Assembly (NCBI GenBank): GCA_017434455.1
Contig: JAFRFG010000054.1
Coordinates: 124,001-188,000 of the forward strand
DNA length: 64,000 nucleotides
From: Thermoguttaceae bacterium
GTDB lineage: Bacteria > Planctomycetota > Planctomycetia > Pirellulales > Thermoguttaceae
Reading direction: 5' to 3'
The notes under the pieces are model-generated. The model searched no databases, was not told the origin of the DNA, and was given only the letters and a program-made list of their open reading frames with translations. The translations under genes and the position numbers were made by a program. Shown here in pieces: positions 27,467 to 36,155 of this stretch. Position 1 is the first letter of the stretch. Each line of letters starts with the position of its first letter.

Positions 27467-28612
27467 CTACTTGTTCTTCTGATAGAATTCGAGGAACTCG
27501 GTGATATTCCCCTTATAGTAGGGCGCGTCGGCGGCCAGCACCTTGCGTCCGGCATCGGCGAAGTAAAAATCGCGCGTCACCGACTCAAAGACAGCGTTGT
27601 GGAGGTTGGTCGTCTTGCAGACGGGACGTTTCATCATCTCGATCACCGTTTGGGCGTCGATTTTGCCGTAGGCCGCGTCGATTCGCTCGGCCAGCGTCTC
27701 GATTCTCTCGCCCGGGCCGGAAAGGTAAACAACGTCCTCGAACTTTTTGGGGAGAGAGGCCCCGTTCGGCATCCAGTCGGGATAGTCCTCGTTGGGGCGG
27801 ATCACATAAACGGGCTGCTCGGACTGAGATTTCGCCACCACCCCGGCGATATTATTGCCCGCGTCGGAGAGGGTATAGTAGTAGTCACAGGTCAGAGGAA
27901 CCGATTTCATTAAGGCGATCGCCTCCTCGACCGTCGAACACTCCTCCATCATTCGGCGCATCAGAAAACTCATCGGAAGTCCGTCCCACTTCCGTTCTCC
28001 GCCCCCGCCTTTTTCACCGATGGCCAGCCCCTTTTCGTTCATACAGGTGACCGAGCCAACCGAACCGGCATAGGAGACCGATATCCACTTATTCAGCGGG
28101 CGGCCATCGAGCGTCTCGGTCGGAATGAGCACAAAGAGCCCCGCGTAGGCGTATATTCCTAAATCCCGCATGTAGTCGAGGATTCGGCCGAGACGGACAT
28201 TACCGTCGACCGTCGCCTTCCCGCAGGCGGCGACACCGCTGCAGTGAAACAGTTCGTGGAGAAAGTTGATCTGGTAGATCAGTTCTCGGGGCTGTCCCGT
28301 CACATCGGCTATCGCGTTCATCTCGCGAAAGAAACGATCGGGAACGTACTTGAAGGAACGCCGCTTCAAATCGGCGATCTTGTCGTCATAGGAGACCTTC
28401 TTCCCAATCGTGTGGATAAGACCCACCATCTGCACCTTACGGCAGAAAGTATCGATTCCGTCTCTGAAAAGCCGACCGTGGGCCGCACCCATCTGCTCGG
28501 GTGTCCCCTCAAAAAAGAACACAGGGCGCTGACCATCAAGGAGACACCGCATCCCATGCTCGTCACGAGCGACGACGCGCAACCCCCTTTCGTTCGACAA
28601 TGATTCCGCCAT
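27467..28612 (-). CDS. C45-type amidohydrolase/acyltransferase (penicillin acyltransferase-like, NTN hydrolase)
   Basis: 381 residues from the ATG at 28612. It resembles the C45 / acyl-CoA:6-aminopenicillanate acyltransferase family: GTPEQMGAAHGRLF near residue 36, a likely nucleophile C124 in HCSGVAACGKATVDG, then GRILDY, SYAGSVGSVTCMNEKGL and YYTLSDAGNNIAGV. Such enzymes mature by self-cleavage before the Cys and hydrolyse or form amide bonds. Here the residue before the Cys is His, not the usual Gly, so processing may differ or simply remove the N-terminal part. There is no signal peptide. It is divergent from a condensation-fold acyltransferase across an inverted repeat. The substrate is unknown. 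Confidence 0.75.
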   Translation of the reverse strand: MAESLSNERGLRVVARDEHGMRCLLDGQRPVFFFEGTPEQMGAAHGRLFRDGIDTFCRKVQMVGLIHTIGKKVSYDDKIADLKRRSFKYVPDRFFREMNAIADVTGQPRELIYQINFLHELFHCSGVAACGKATVDGNVRLGRILDYMRDLGIYAYAGLFVLIPTETLDGRPLNKWISVSYAGSVGSVTCMNEKGLAIGEKGGGGERKWDGLPMSFLMRRMMEECSTVEEAIALMKSVPLTCDYYYTLSDAGNNIAGVVAKSQSEQPVYVIRPNEDYPDWMPNGASLPKKFEDVVYLSGPGERIETLAERIDAAYGKIDAQTVIEMMKRPVCKTTNLHNAVFESVTRDFYFADAGRKVLAADAPYYKGNITEFLEFYQKNK

Positions 28613-28732
28613 ATCCTTTACCAATCGACGTTTTCACTTGCGCTGAAGGCATCGCCCAAAAGGGACCAAAACGCCCAAACGCAAAGCCGCGCGTTCGACT
28701 AAATACGCCGCGCGGCCTATCAAAACGGAGGT

Positions 28733-28761
28733 ATTATACCCCATCCATCGATATTGTGAAA
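28733..28761 (-). promoter_or_regulatory. Candidate promoter of the C45-like gene
   Basis: Minus-strand TTTCAC (28761-28756), 17 bases, TATAAT (28738-28733). A GC-rich hairpin (GCCGCGCG...CGCGCGGC, near 28686-28716) follows within the expected leader. Confidence 0.45.
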
Positions 28762-28763
28762 TA

Positions 28764-28801
28764 ACACCTTAGGAGGAATAGGCAAATTTCCCCTAAGGTG
28801 T
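28764..28801. repeat. Perfect 10-bp inverted repeat between two divergent acyltransferase-type genes
   Basis: ACACCTTAGG (28764-28773) and CCTAAGGTGT (28792-28801) are exact reverse complements separated by 18 bases. The repeat sits just upstream of the -35 of the C45-like gene and upstream of the promoter at 28847, where a shared regulator could act. There is no T-run, so a terminator is less likely. The 327-base gap 28613-28939 holds this, two promoters and two small hairpins (GAGGAG/CTCCTC at 28831-28846 and the GC-rich one near 28700). Confidence 0.5.
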
Positions 28802-28846
28802 GTATCCATAGATTTTCGAGTTTATCGGAGGAGGAGCAATCTCCTC

Positions 28847-28874
28847 TTGAGAAACAAGACATTTTCATTATACT
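28847..28874 (+). promoter_or_regulatory. Promoter of the condensation-fold acyltransferase gene
   Basis: TTGAGA (28847-28852), 16 bases, TATACT (28869-28874). It lies about 65 bases before the ATG at 28940 and directly follows a GAGGAG/CTCCTC hairpin. Confidence 0.5.
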
Positions 28875-28939
28875 GCCGACTGTAGCGATTGTTCGGTATT
28901 TTCCTATATTTCCGCTCCCCCTTTCAAGAAGATCCCCAC

Positions 28940-30463
28940 ATGGTGAACGAAAGCAAAACTGACCAAACCATCCCAAAGTTTGATCCCAACGATCTGTTTC
29001 CGCTGAGGATTTCCCCCTTTGAAGAATACTTCTATCAAGACAGCCGGGGACGTTTCCCCATGAGCGAAAATGTCGTCTGGTACTTCACCGGCCGGCCCGA
29101 CAGGGAGCTTCTGGAAGAGACACTCCGCGAGGCGGTTCTCCGCGAACCGACCCTCTTCGCCGCGATCAAAAAAAGGGGAACCAAGTATTACTGGGTGACC
29201 ACCGAACCGATCCGGCAGCCGGTCCTGTCGTGCGAAACCGTCGATCGGCCGATTCTCGGCGGCTCGGGTGTCCTGGCCTTGGACCGACTCAGCCCCGGCG
29301 GCCCAAACTCGGTCCGTTTTCATTTGGTCGTCGGCCCGGACGGGTTCCTCATCCACGATGTTTTTCACCATACCCTCACCGATGGGATCGGTATCGTTCG
29401 TTTCTTCTCCTACTGGATGGCGCTGTACGATAACCGCCTTCGGGAAACACGAGCGCTGCCTCCCATCCCCTGCCCTCCCCCCTGTGACCCGCTTTCGTTC
29501 AAGGGAAGGGAGGATTTCCAGATCGTCTACCCCGAGCCGGTTCCGCTGCCGAAGCGGCTGTTTGCCATCGTCAAGCGAATTACCCTTTGGTTCGCGCGCC
29601 GGCCGCTGAATGTCTCCCCGATTCTCCTTAAACGCAGAAACTCCCAAACCGTGCCTGATAAAACAGGGGGTCTCCCCTCGGCTGTGTCCTCCGCGCCGAT
29701 CATCCCGGGAACGGAAGAAGCGATGGCTGATCCCGATCGGCCGCGGCTCTATTGGCGGGGACTCTCGCTAAAACCGTACCTCCAAAGCGCGAAAACCCAC
29801 GGCGTGAGTATGAACTCTCTGCTTTTGCGCGACCTGTTCACCGCCTCGGCCCGATGGCTGGAGGAAATCTCCGGACGCAAGGGCTCCGGCCGTCTCAAGA
29901 TCGTGATTCCGATCAATATGCGAACCGAAAACCATGGCACCCTCCCGATGGCCAATATGGTCGGTTATATCTTCGTCAATCGAAGAGCGAACCGCTGCGA
30001 TCGCTCGGAGGAGTTTCTCCATGGAATCGACGAGGAAATTCGGCGGCTGCGCAAATGGTCGGTCGGAGCGTTCTTCACGCGGGGATTGAAGTTCTTCCGG
30101 AAGATACCGGGGGTCATCCATTTCTTCACCGCCGATTTCTTCTGCCACGCCACGCTGGTCTTCTCGAATGTGGGGCAGATTGGCTCGGCCTTTGTTCGTC
30201 CCGACTGGCGGAAGGACAGAAGAATCGTTCTTTCAGACGGCAGCGAGCTTATTCGGATGGTCGGCGCTCCCCCGGTTCGGTCCAATACCCCGATCGGGAT
30301 CGCGGTCATCTCCTGCGGCGACGACGAAATGCTCCTGAATTACTGCGTCGATCCCATGGTTGTCTCGGATGGCGACCTCGACACCCTCGATAAGCTGTTC
30401 GGTGAGGAAATAGATAAAACCATCGCCGAAACCAAGGAACAAAAAGATACCCACGCGGGGTGA
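28940..30463 (+). CDS. Condensation-superfamily acyltransferase (HHxxxDG type)
   Basis: 507 residues from the ATG at 28940 (an upstream in-frame TTG at 28889 is unlikely). The active-site motif HHTLTDG matches the HHxxxDG signature of the CoA-dependent acyltransferase/NRPS condensation fold, also used by wax ester synthases and alcohol acyltransferases. Other regions fit the fold: N-terminal FYQDSRGRFPMSENVVWYF, central LLLRDLFTASARWLEE, and IPINMRTENHG, similar to the VPVSLR/IPVNLR latch region. There is no carrier-protein or adenylation domain nearby. It likely joins an acyl donor to an alcohol or amine. It is divergent from the C45-like gene and convergent with the acetolactate decarboxylase gene. 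Confidence 0.75.
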   Translation: MVNESKTDQTIPKFDPNDLFPLRISPFEEYFYQDSRGRFPMSENVVWYFTGRPDRELLEETLREAVLREPTLFAAIKKRGTKYYWVTTEPIRQPVLSCETVDRPILGGSGVLALDRLSPGGPNSVRFHLVVGPDGFLIHDVFHHTLTDGIGIVRFFSYWMALYDNRLRETRALPPIPCPPPCDPLSFKGREDFQIVYPEPVPLPKRLFAIVKRITLWFARRPLNVSPILLKRRNSQTVPDKTGGLPSAVSSAPIIPGTEEAMADPDRPRLYWRGLSLKPYLQSAKTHGVSMNSLLLRDLFTASARWLEEISGRKGSGRLKIVIPINMRTENHGTLPMANMVGYIFVNRRANRCDRSEEFLHGIDEEIRRLRKWSVGAFFTRGLKFFRKIPGVIHFFTADFFCHATLVFSNVGQIGSAFVRPDWRKDRRIVLSDGSELIRMVGAPPVRSNTPIGIAVISCGDDEMLLNYCVDPMVVSDGDLDTLDKLFGEEIDKTIAETKEQKDTHAG

Positions 30464-30471
30464 GCGCCCAT

Positions 30472-31278
30472 TCACCGGCTCTTCTCGACCGCGTTGAGTT
30501 CCTCGGATCGGTCGCGCTGAAAGTCGAGTTCACCGGGGAGTTCCGGAAGGATCAGGAGGAATTCATCGATCGGGAGAATCATCCCCTTCCCCGAGGTGAC
30601 CGAGAATTGAAGGAGATGCCCTCCGATCTGTTTCGAGCTGTCGATAAAGTGATAATGGTAGCCGGGAATATTGAGCCCCTTCATCAAAGAGGGGGTTCGA
30701 AAACCAACGACGGTCCCGGAAAGGGCCCCCAGCTCAAAGCGCCGCTCGGCGTCTTTCATCGTCTCGGCCAAAGGGCGGTACGGTTTGTCCTGCCCCACTT
30801 CGGATCGGGTCCTCAGATCGGTGAAATCTCCCTCGATACGGATCGCCAGGGGCCGGTTCCGATTCGGAAAAAGAGCGTCGATTCTTTCGGTGATCTCCTC
30901 TTCCGCGGCCGGGGAATCGATATTCATAACGACCGCCCCGGTGGGGGCAAACGGAACTACCGAGGCAAACGGAAGTTTCAGGTCCCGCACAGCGACCACC
31001 GTGGTTCCGTCGAACAGTGACTGATAAGGGACACCGTCGAGAATGGTCAGCTCACCATCGATCCGATCAACGGTCCCAAGCCCAAAATCACCGTACGATA
31101 GAAACTCTTCCAGCGTGATCCAGCCATCGTAGCAGCCGCTCAGCAGGGAATCGATCGTGGCGACCTGCGTCAGACGGACTTTTGACCGGGGCTCCTCGGC
31201 ACGAAGTCCCGCGGCAAGAGCGAAAACAAGAAGAGACAGCGTCACGAACCGGAAAAGCCCGGTGGAGATTTCTCTCAT
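30472..31278 (-). CDS. Exported alpha-acetolactate decarboxylase
   Basis: 268 residues from the ATG at 31278 after AAAGGGTG; a longer frame to 31329 lacks support. A signal peptide (SLLVFALAAGLRAEE) precedes the whole ALDC fold: SLLSGCYDGWITLEEFLSYG, DFGLGTVDRIDGEL, IRIEGDF, GFRTPSLMKGLNIPGYHYHF and GGHLLQF. Histidines 208, 210 and 221 correspond to the zinc ligands, and R147 matches the conserved Arg. The enzyme converts 2-acetolactate to acetoin. Export is unusual but known from some Bacillus enzymes. No acetolactate synthase or butanediol dehydrogenase gene lies nearby. Confidence 0.9.
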   Translation of the reverse strand: MREISTGLFRFVTLSLLVFALAAGLRAEEPRSKVRLTQVATIDSLLSGCYDGWITLEEFLSYGDFGLGTVDRIDGELTILDGVPYQSLFDGTTVVAVRDLKLPFASVVPFAPTGAVVMNIDSPAAEEEITERIDALFPNRNRPLAIRIEGDFTDLRTRSEVGQDKPYRPLAETMKDAERRFELGALSGTVVGFRTPSLMKGLNIPGYHYHFIDSSKQIGGHLLQFSVTSGKGMILPIDEFLLILPELPGELDFQRDRSEELNAVEKSR

Positions 31279-31310
31279 AGAACACCCTTTGGTGAATGGG
31301 AAAAAACAGA

Positions 31311-31359
31311 AAAAATGCCGGCTCCCCAAAGCCCAACCGCGCTGGAAGGAAAGCCGGCA
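31311..31359 (-). terminator. Hairpin with T-run between acnA and the acetolactate decarboxylase gene
   Basis: TGCCGGCT (31316-31323) pairs with AGCCGGCA (31352-31359) across a long loop with secondary pairing; read on the minus strand it is followed by a T-run (31315-31311). It is likely the acnA terminator. Confidence 0.5.
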
Positions 31360-31385
31360 AAGTATCGAGCCGCCGGGGAGTATCT

Positions 31386-34106
31386 CTAATCGAGCATCTC
31401 ACGAATGACCGCCGGGAGAATTCCTCCCTGACGGTAGTAGTCGATCTCCACCGGGGTATCGATCCGCACACGAACGGCAAAGCGTTTCTCGGAACCATCC
31501 CCCCCGCGGGCCGTCACGGTGATCTCCGAGCGGGGGGTGAATCCCTCGGGAAGAGCGGGGATCGTGAATCGTTCGGTACCATCGAGGCCGAGCGACTCCA
31601 CCGAATCGCCGTTGGTGAACTCCAGCGGAAGGACCCCCATCCCGACGAGATTTCCACGGTGGATTCGCTCGAAACTCCGAGCGATGACCGCTTTGACGCC
31701 CAAAAGAGCCGTCCCCTTGGCCGCCCAGTCGCGGCTGCTTCCCGTTCCGTACTCGGACCCGGCCAAGACAACCAGCGGAATGTTCTGTTCGGCGTACTTG
31801 ACCGAGGCATCGTAGACCGACATCACCGGACCATCGGTATCGGCCGCGCCGAAATAACGGGTCCACCCTCCTTCGGTATCGGGCGCCAAACGATTGCGGA
31901 TCCGGATGTTCGCGAAGGTTCCGCGCGTCATCACCCGGTCGTTGCCGCGGCGCGAACCGTAGCTGTTGAACTGCTTCGGCTCGACCCCATGCTCCATCAG
32001 AAAACGCCCGGCGGGGGAATCTTCCTTGATCGCGCCGGCCGGTGAGATATGGTCGGTCGTGACCGAGTCGCCCAACAGCAGCAGAGCGCGCGCGTCGGTC
32101 ACGGCGCCGGGAACCGCCGATTGACGAGTCATCTCGGCGAAAAACGGAGGTTCTTGAATGTAGGTGCTGCTGCGGTCCCAATCGAACAGCTCACTGGGGG
32201 AGGTCGCGATCGCGTTCCACAGCTCGTTGGCGTTGTAGACGTCGGCGTAACGCTGCTCGTACATCTCGGGAAGAACCGACTCGCGAACCGTCCGCGCGAT
32301 CAATTCCTCATCGGGCCAGATATCGGAGAGCATCACGGGCCGTCCGTCGGCGCCGGTTCCGATCGGCTCGGTCGTCAGATCGACGGCGGTCGATCCGGCC
32401 AGCGCGTAGGCGACTACCAGCGGGGGACTGGCGAGGTAGTTCGCCTTAACCAGGGGATTGACACGCCCCTCGAAATTGCGGTTTCCGCTCAGAACGGCGC
32501 TGACGCACAGATCGTTTTCGGTCACGGCCTTGGCGACCGGCTCAGGCAGGGGACCGCTGTTGCCAATGCAGGAGAGGCAGCCGAAACCGACGACGTTGAA
32601 ACCGATCGTTTCGAGGTCGCCGAGAAGATCCGCCTTTCGCAGATAATCAACCACCACTCTGGAACCGGGACCGAGACTGGTCTTCACGAACGGTTTGACC
32701 TTCAGCCCCCGGCGGACGGCATTGCGGGCCAAAAGACCGGCGGTGATCATCAGCGTCGGATTGCTCGTGTTCGTGCAGCTGGTGATCGAGGCGATCACCA
32801 CGGCACCGGAACCGATCTCACTGCGGGTTCCGTCGGCAAAATCAACCACCGCCCGCTTGTCGGCCTCTTCCGGCGACAGCGCGAAGCCGCGCTGGGAGAT
32901 GGGGGCCAGGAGCGACTGTCTGAACGACCGCTTCATATCGGCCAGCGGAACACGATCCTGAGGGCGCTTCGGCCCGGCCAGTGACGGGACAACCTCCGCG
33001 AGGTCGAGCCGCAGGACCTTGGTGTAATTCGGGGTCACGGAATCGGCCGTACGGAAGAGGGACTGGGCGCGGCAGTACGCCTCGATCCGATCGATCTTCT
33101 CGGGGGTACGGCCGGTAGCGCGGAGGAAATCGATCGTCTTTTCGTCAACGGGGAAGAAACCGATGGTCGCTCCGTACTCGGGGGCCATATTCGCCAGTAC
33201 CGCCCGATCGGCGACCGGCATCGCCAGCGCGCCCGGGCCGAAGTACTCGACGAACTTCCCAACCACCCCCTCTTTGCGGAGCATCTGGGTAATCGTCAAG
33301 ACCAGATCCGTCGCGGTAACGCCGTCGCTGAGTTTACCGGTTAGTTCCACTCCGATCACCTCGGGGGCAAGCATGTAGTACGGCTGACCGAGCATCACCG
33401 CCTCGGCCTCGATTCCCCCCACGCCCCAGCCGAGAACGCCGAGGCCGCCGATCATCACGGTGTGGCTGTCGGTACCGACCACGGAATCGGGATAGAGGAG
33501 ATCACAATCGCCGCTCATCACCACACGGGCGAGGTACTCTAAGTTGAGCTGGTGAATGATCCCGATGGACGGGGGAACCGCGCGGAAGTTATCGAGCGAC
33601 TCCTGCGCCCAGTGAAGCAGCGCGTACCGCTCGGCGTTGCGCTGAAACTCCAGCTCCACATTCTTGCGCGCGGCGTCTTCAGTACCATAAAAGTCGGTCT
33701 GGACGGAATGGTCGATCACCAGATCAACGGGGATCAGGGGATTAATCTTCTTGGGATCGCCGCCTAAGCGGGCCATCGCCGAGCGAATCGCGGCTAAATC
33801 AACCACCGCGGGGACACCGGTAAAATCTTGGAGGATCACCCGCGCCGGCTTGAAGGGAACCTCGATACCGGCGGCGGTCGAGGAGGGACTCCACGTGGCG
33901 AGATGGCGAACATCATCTTCTGTCACCGCGCGGCCGTCACACGAGCGCAAAACCGACTCGAGGAGGACACGGATCGAGAACGGCAGGGTGTCCAGGCGGC
34001 AGAGCCCTTGATTTTGAAGTGCTTCCAGACGGTAATACCGAAAAGTTTTGCCGCCGACATTCAGCGTCGTCAGTGCCTCAAACGGGTCGTTCATCGCTCT
34101 TACCAT
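31386..34106 (-). CDS. acnA: Aconitate hydratase A
   Basis: 906 residues, the usual length of AcnA/IRP1-type aconitase, which interconverts citrate and isocitrate in the TCA cycle. The 4Fe-4S ligands are visible: C444 in SCTNTSNP, and C510/C513 in CLSCIGNSG. Other landmarks are [40 protein letters not shown] and the C-terminal [17 protein letters not shown] second ATG at 34094 is possible. The gene stands alone on the minus strand; a TGGGCT-17-TACAAT promoter candidate lies at 34177-34205. Confidence 0.97.
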   Translation of the reverse strand: MVRAMNDPFEALTTLNVGGKTFRYYRLEALQNQGLCRLDTLPFSIRVLLESVLRSCDGRAVTEDDVRHLATWSPSSTAAGIEVPFKPARVILQDFTGVPAVVDLAAIRSAMARLGGDPKKINPLIPVDLVIDHSVQTDFYGTEDAARKNVELEFQRNAERYALLHWAQESLDNFRAVPPSIGIIHQLNLEYLARVVMSGDCDLLYPDSVVGTDSHTVMIGGLGVLGWGVGGIEAEAVMLGQPYYMLAPEVIGVELTGKLSDGVTATDLVLTITQMLRKEGVVGKFVEYFGPGALAMPVADRAVLANMAPEYGATIGFFPVDEKTIDFLRATGRTPEKIDRIEAYCRAQSLFRTADSVTPNYTKVLRLDLAEVVPSLAGPKRPQDRVPLADMKRSFRQSLLAPISQRGFALSPEEADKRAVVDFADGTRSEIGSGAVVIASITSCTNTSNPTLMITAGLLARNAVRRGLKVKPFVKTSLGPGSRVVVDYLRKADLLGDLETIGFNVVGFGCLSCIGNSGPLPEPVAKAVTENDLCVSAVLSGNRNFEGRVNPLVKANYLASPPLVVAYALAGSTAVDLTTEPIGTGADGRPVMLSDIWPDEELIARTVRESVLPEMYEQRYADVYNANELWNAIATSPSELFDWDRSSTYIQEPPFFAEMTRQSAVPGAVTDARALLLLGDSVTTDHISPAGAIKEDSPAGRFLMEHGVEPKQFNSYGSRRGNDRVMTRGTFANIRIRNRLAPDTEGGWTRYFGAADTDGPVMSVYDASVKYAEQNIPLVVLAGSEYGTGSSRDWAAKGTALLGVKAVIARSFERIHRGNLVGMGVLPLEFTNGDSVESLGLDGTERFTIPALPEGFTPRSEITVTARGGDGSEKRFAVRVRIDTPVEIDYYRQGGILPAVIREMLD

Positions 34107-34262
34107 TGATACTTAATTTCGGAACAAAAAAACACGGCCGGGGAACGGGACGCTTTTTCCCGCATACCTTGGTTTTATTGTATCTTCTTGGGAATGATTA
34201 GCCCAGGGGTGGGAGCCCCAAGGGAACGCCGGAAGGATACACCAAAAAGCCGACTGAACCGC

Positions 34263-35858
34263 TCAATCACTCGGGAGGGTCAACAGATCAAACTGCGCCT
34301 GGACCGGTTCCTCTAAAGCCGGCTGCTCGGTCGTCACCTCTTCGGCCGGCAGTTCGACCGGCTCGGCGGCCAAATCCTCGGGGAGTTCCGCGGGACGGAT
34401 CGTCAGTTTCGCGGCGGTGGTTTGATCATCCGCCAAACTGAGCGGCTCCAACGGGTCATGGCCCAGATCGGCCGTCGCGGGGTAGTCGTTTCCATCCGGG
34501 GCGGATCCAGAGGAGGTATTGCCCGCGACATCCATGCGGACACTGGAATGGTACGACTTCTCGTGGTACAGACGCAGAGGGTCAAAGTCACTCTTGCGCG
34601 CGGCTTGGTTCGAAGAATCGACCACAATCACCGTTTGAGTGCCGTAGTTTTGACCGTCGGCGGGAACCTGGTAGACCTTAAGGGACTCCACTTCGCCATC
34701 CTCGTCCGGGAGACGATTCGGGTTCACCTCGGACATCGACAGGGACCTTTCGGGACGGCCCGTATTTGCGGCGCTGCTGATATTCATCACCTGAGCCGGA
34801 CGGACCGTGGTCTGTTGGTTGGGACGCGTCAGCAGGCGAGCCGCCAGGGACTGGGGTTCGTTGAACTTGGGAAGAAGATAGTAGTCAACCTGCTCCCCGC
34901 TTGCGCGAAGCTCGGCCAGCTTGGCGCTGCGGATCAGAACACCCGCGAAACCGTCGAGAACATCGTGGTCAACCCGCTGGACTTTGAGAATGGAACCGGC
35001 GGTCTCCATCGGATGCTGTTCCGAACTGTCGGAGATGCTGTTCACGAAATCGACCGTCTTCACGAAGTTCGAGTCGACAATCTTCCCGATCAGCGGAGCG
35101 AAGGTTCGACCGACGATATCGGCACCGACGTTCCTGATCTTGATGAAGCAGTCCAGACGGGAGATCGCCAGGGGGCGATTGTCATTAGCCACATCCTCGG
35201 TGAAACGGTACTGAAGCATCACCAGTGCTTCCCCCTCAATCGGATTGAGAGAGATCGCGCCATGGTAGACCCCCGCGCAGTAAAGGAGTATCATCCGGTT
35301 GTTGTGGAACAGTACTTTGGCCCGTGCCTGGGTACCCGTCTCTTCGGAAAGCTGGTAATATCCCGGTGCCACCGGCTGCAGATCAATCTGGGAGTAACCG
35401 AGGTACCGCCAGATTCCCACCACAATCTCGGGATGGGTCAGAAGGTAATCATAGACTTCCGGATTGCAGTACCCCCCCGCCATCGGGAGACGCCGGTAGA
35501 GCGACCGGGTCTTAAGGAGATTTTCCACCGCCTGACGAGTCTGGGGATCAAAGGCATCCCAAGGGATATTTTGAAGCGCTTCGGTTTCGCTTTTTCGACT
35601 GGTCGACGCGCTGGCCAGTTCCTGGACCGTGTCGGCGCCGCCGGAAGAATCGGCCGCGGAAGAGTTGGAGCCGCTCGTCCGGGTGCCTTGCCCCTGCTGC
35701 TCCATGAGACGTTTCATCGGACGAAACATCTTCATATTTTGGGCACGCAGATCCCACTGGAAGGACAGAACAAGGGCCATCACAAGCGCGAACAGAACGA
35801 CAAACCGAGCGAGCCCGGCTCTCGCGCTCAAAGAACAGCGGCTGGTTGTAGCAATCAT
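34263..35858 (-). CDS. Unknown exported protein, probably planctomycete-specific
   Basis: 531 residues from the ATG at 35858 (a TTG at 35879 is in frame). A long N-region and hydrophobic stretch (ARFVVLFALVMALVLSF) form a signal peptide or anchor. A Ser/Gly/Thr-rich linker and a predicted soluble domain follow (about 95-340; IPWDAFDPQTRQAVENLL, LPMAGGYCNPEVYDYLLTHPEIV, VAPGYYQLSEETGTQARAKVLFH). The C-terminal 190 residues are low-complexity, acidic and Pro/Glu-rich. I recognise no catalytic motif and no family. It lies downstream of no close partner, and acnA follows 157 bases later on the same strand. Confidence 0.7.
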   Translation of the reverse strand: MIATTSRCSLSARAGLARFVVLFALVMALVLSFQWDLRAQNMKMFRPMKRLMEQQGQGTRTSGSNSSAADSSGGADTVQELASASTSRKSETEALQNIPWDAFDPQTRQAVENLLKTRSLYRRLPMAGGYCNPEVYDYLLTHPEIVVGIWRYLGYSQIDLQPVAPGYYQLSEETGTQARAKVLFHNNRMILLYCAGVYHGAISLNPIEGEALVMLQYRFTEDVANDNRPLAISRLDCFIKIRNVGADIVGRTFAPLIGKIVDSNFVKTVDFVNSISDSSEQHPMETAGSILKVQRVDHDVLDGFAGVLIRSAKLAELRASGEQVDYYLLPKFNEPQSLAARLLTRPNQQTTVRPAQVMNISSAANTGRPERSLSMSEVNPNRLPDEDGEVESLKVYQVPADGQNYGTQTVIVVDSSNQAARKSDFDPLRLYHEKSYHSSVRMDVAGNTSSGSAPDGNDYPATADLGHDPLEPLSLADDQTTAAKLTIRPAELPEDLAAEPVELPAEEVTTEQPALEEPVQAQFDLLTLPSD

Positions 35859-36068
35859 CCTTGACTGTCGTCCCTTCAAACGTTCCCTCTCCTATCGAAT
35901 CCGGAAACCTTCCGTGTCCAAGGGACCGGGGAATGACTCCAGATACCTGCCTCCGGGTTATCTTCTTGTATCGGCCAGGGGACAAACAGATTTTCGGGAA
36001 AAGTTTCGTTTTTGACCGGTTTTTCACAACAGTACAAATAGGCACTATAGGCAAGAATTGCCCTTTCA

Positions 36069-36097
36069 TTGATTTCCCCGTTTCTTTTTGATACAAT
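36069..36097 (+). promoter_or_regulatory. Promoter of the FG-GAP protein gene
   Basis: TTGATT (36069-36074), 17 bases, TACAAT (36092-36097); a start near 36104 gives a leader of about 50 bases ending in AAAGGGA. Confidence 0.55.
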
Positions 36098-36155
36098 CGC
36101 CGTTGATTTATCTTCAGATTTAAGGAAAAACGTTTTTCATAAGTGAAAGGGAATA

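Noticed and set aside
34422..35864. 480-codon open frame opposite the unknown exported protein
   Set aside because: The minus-strand frame has a signal peptide and normal composition; the plus frame starts internally and shows no domain.
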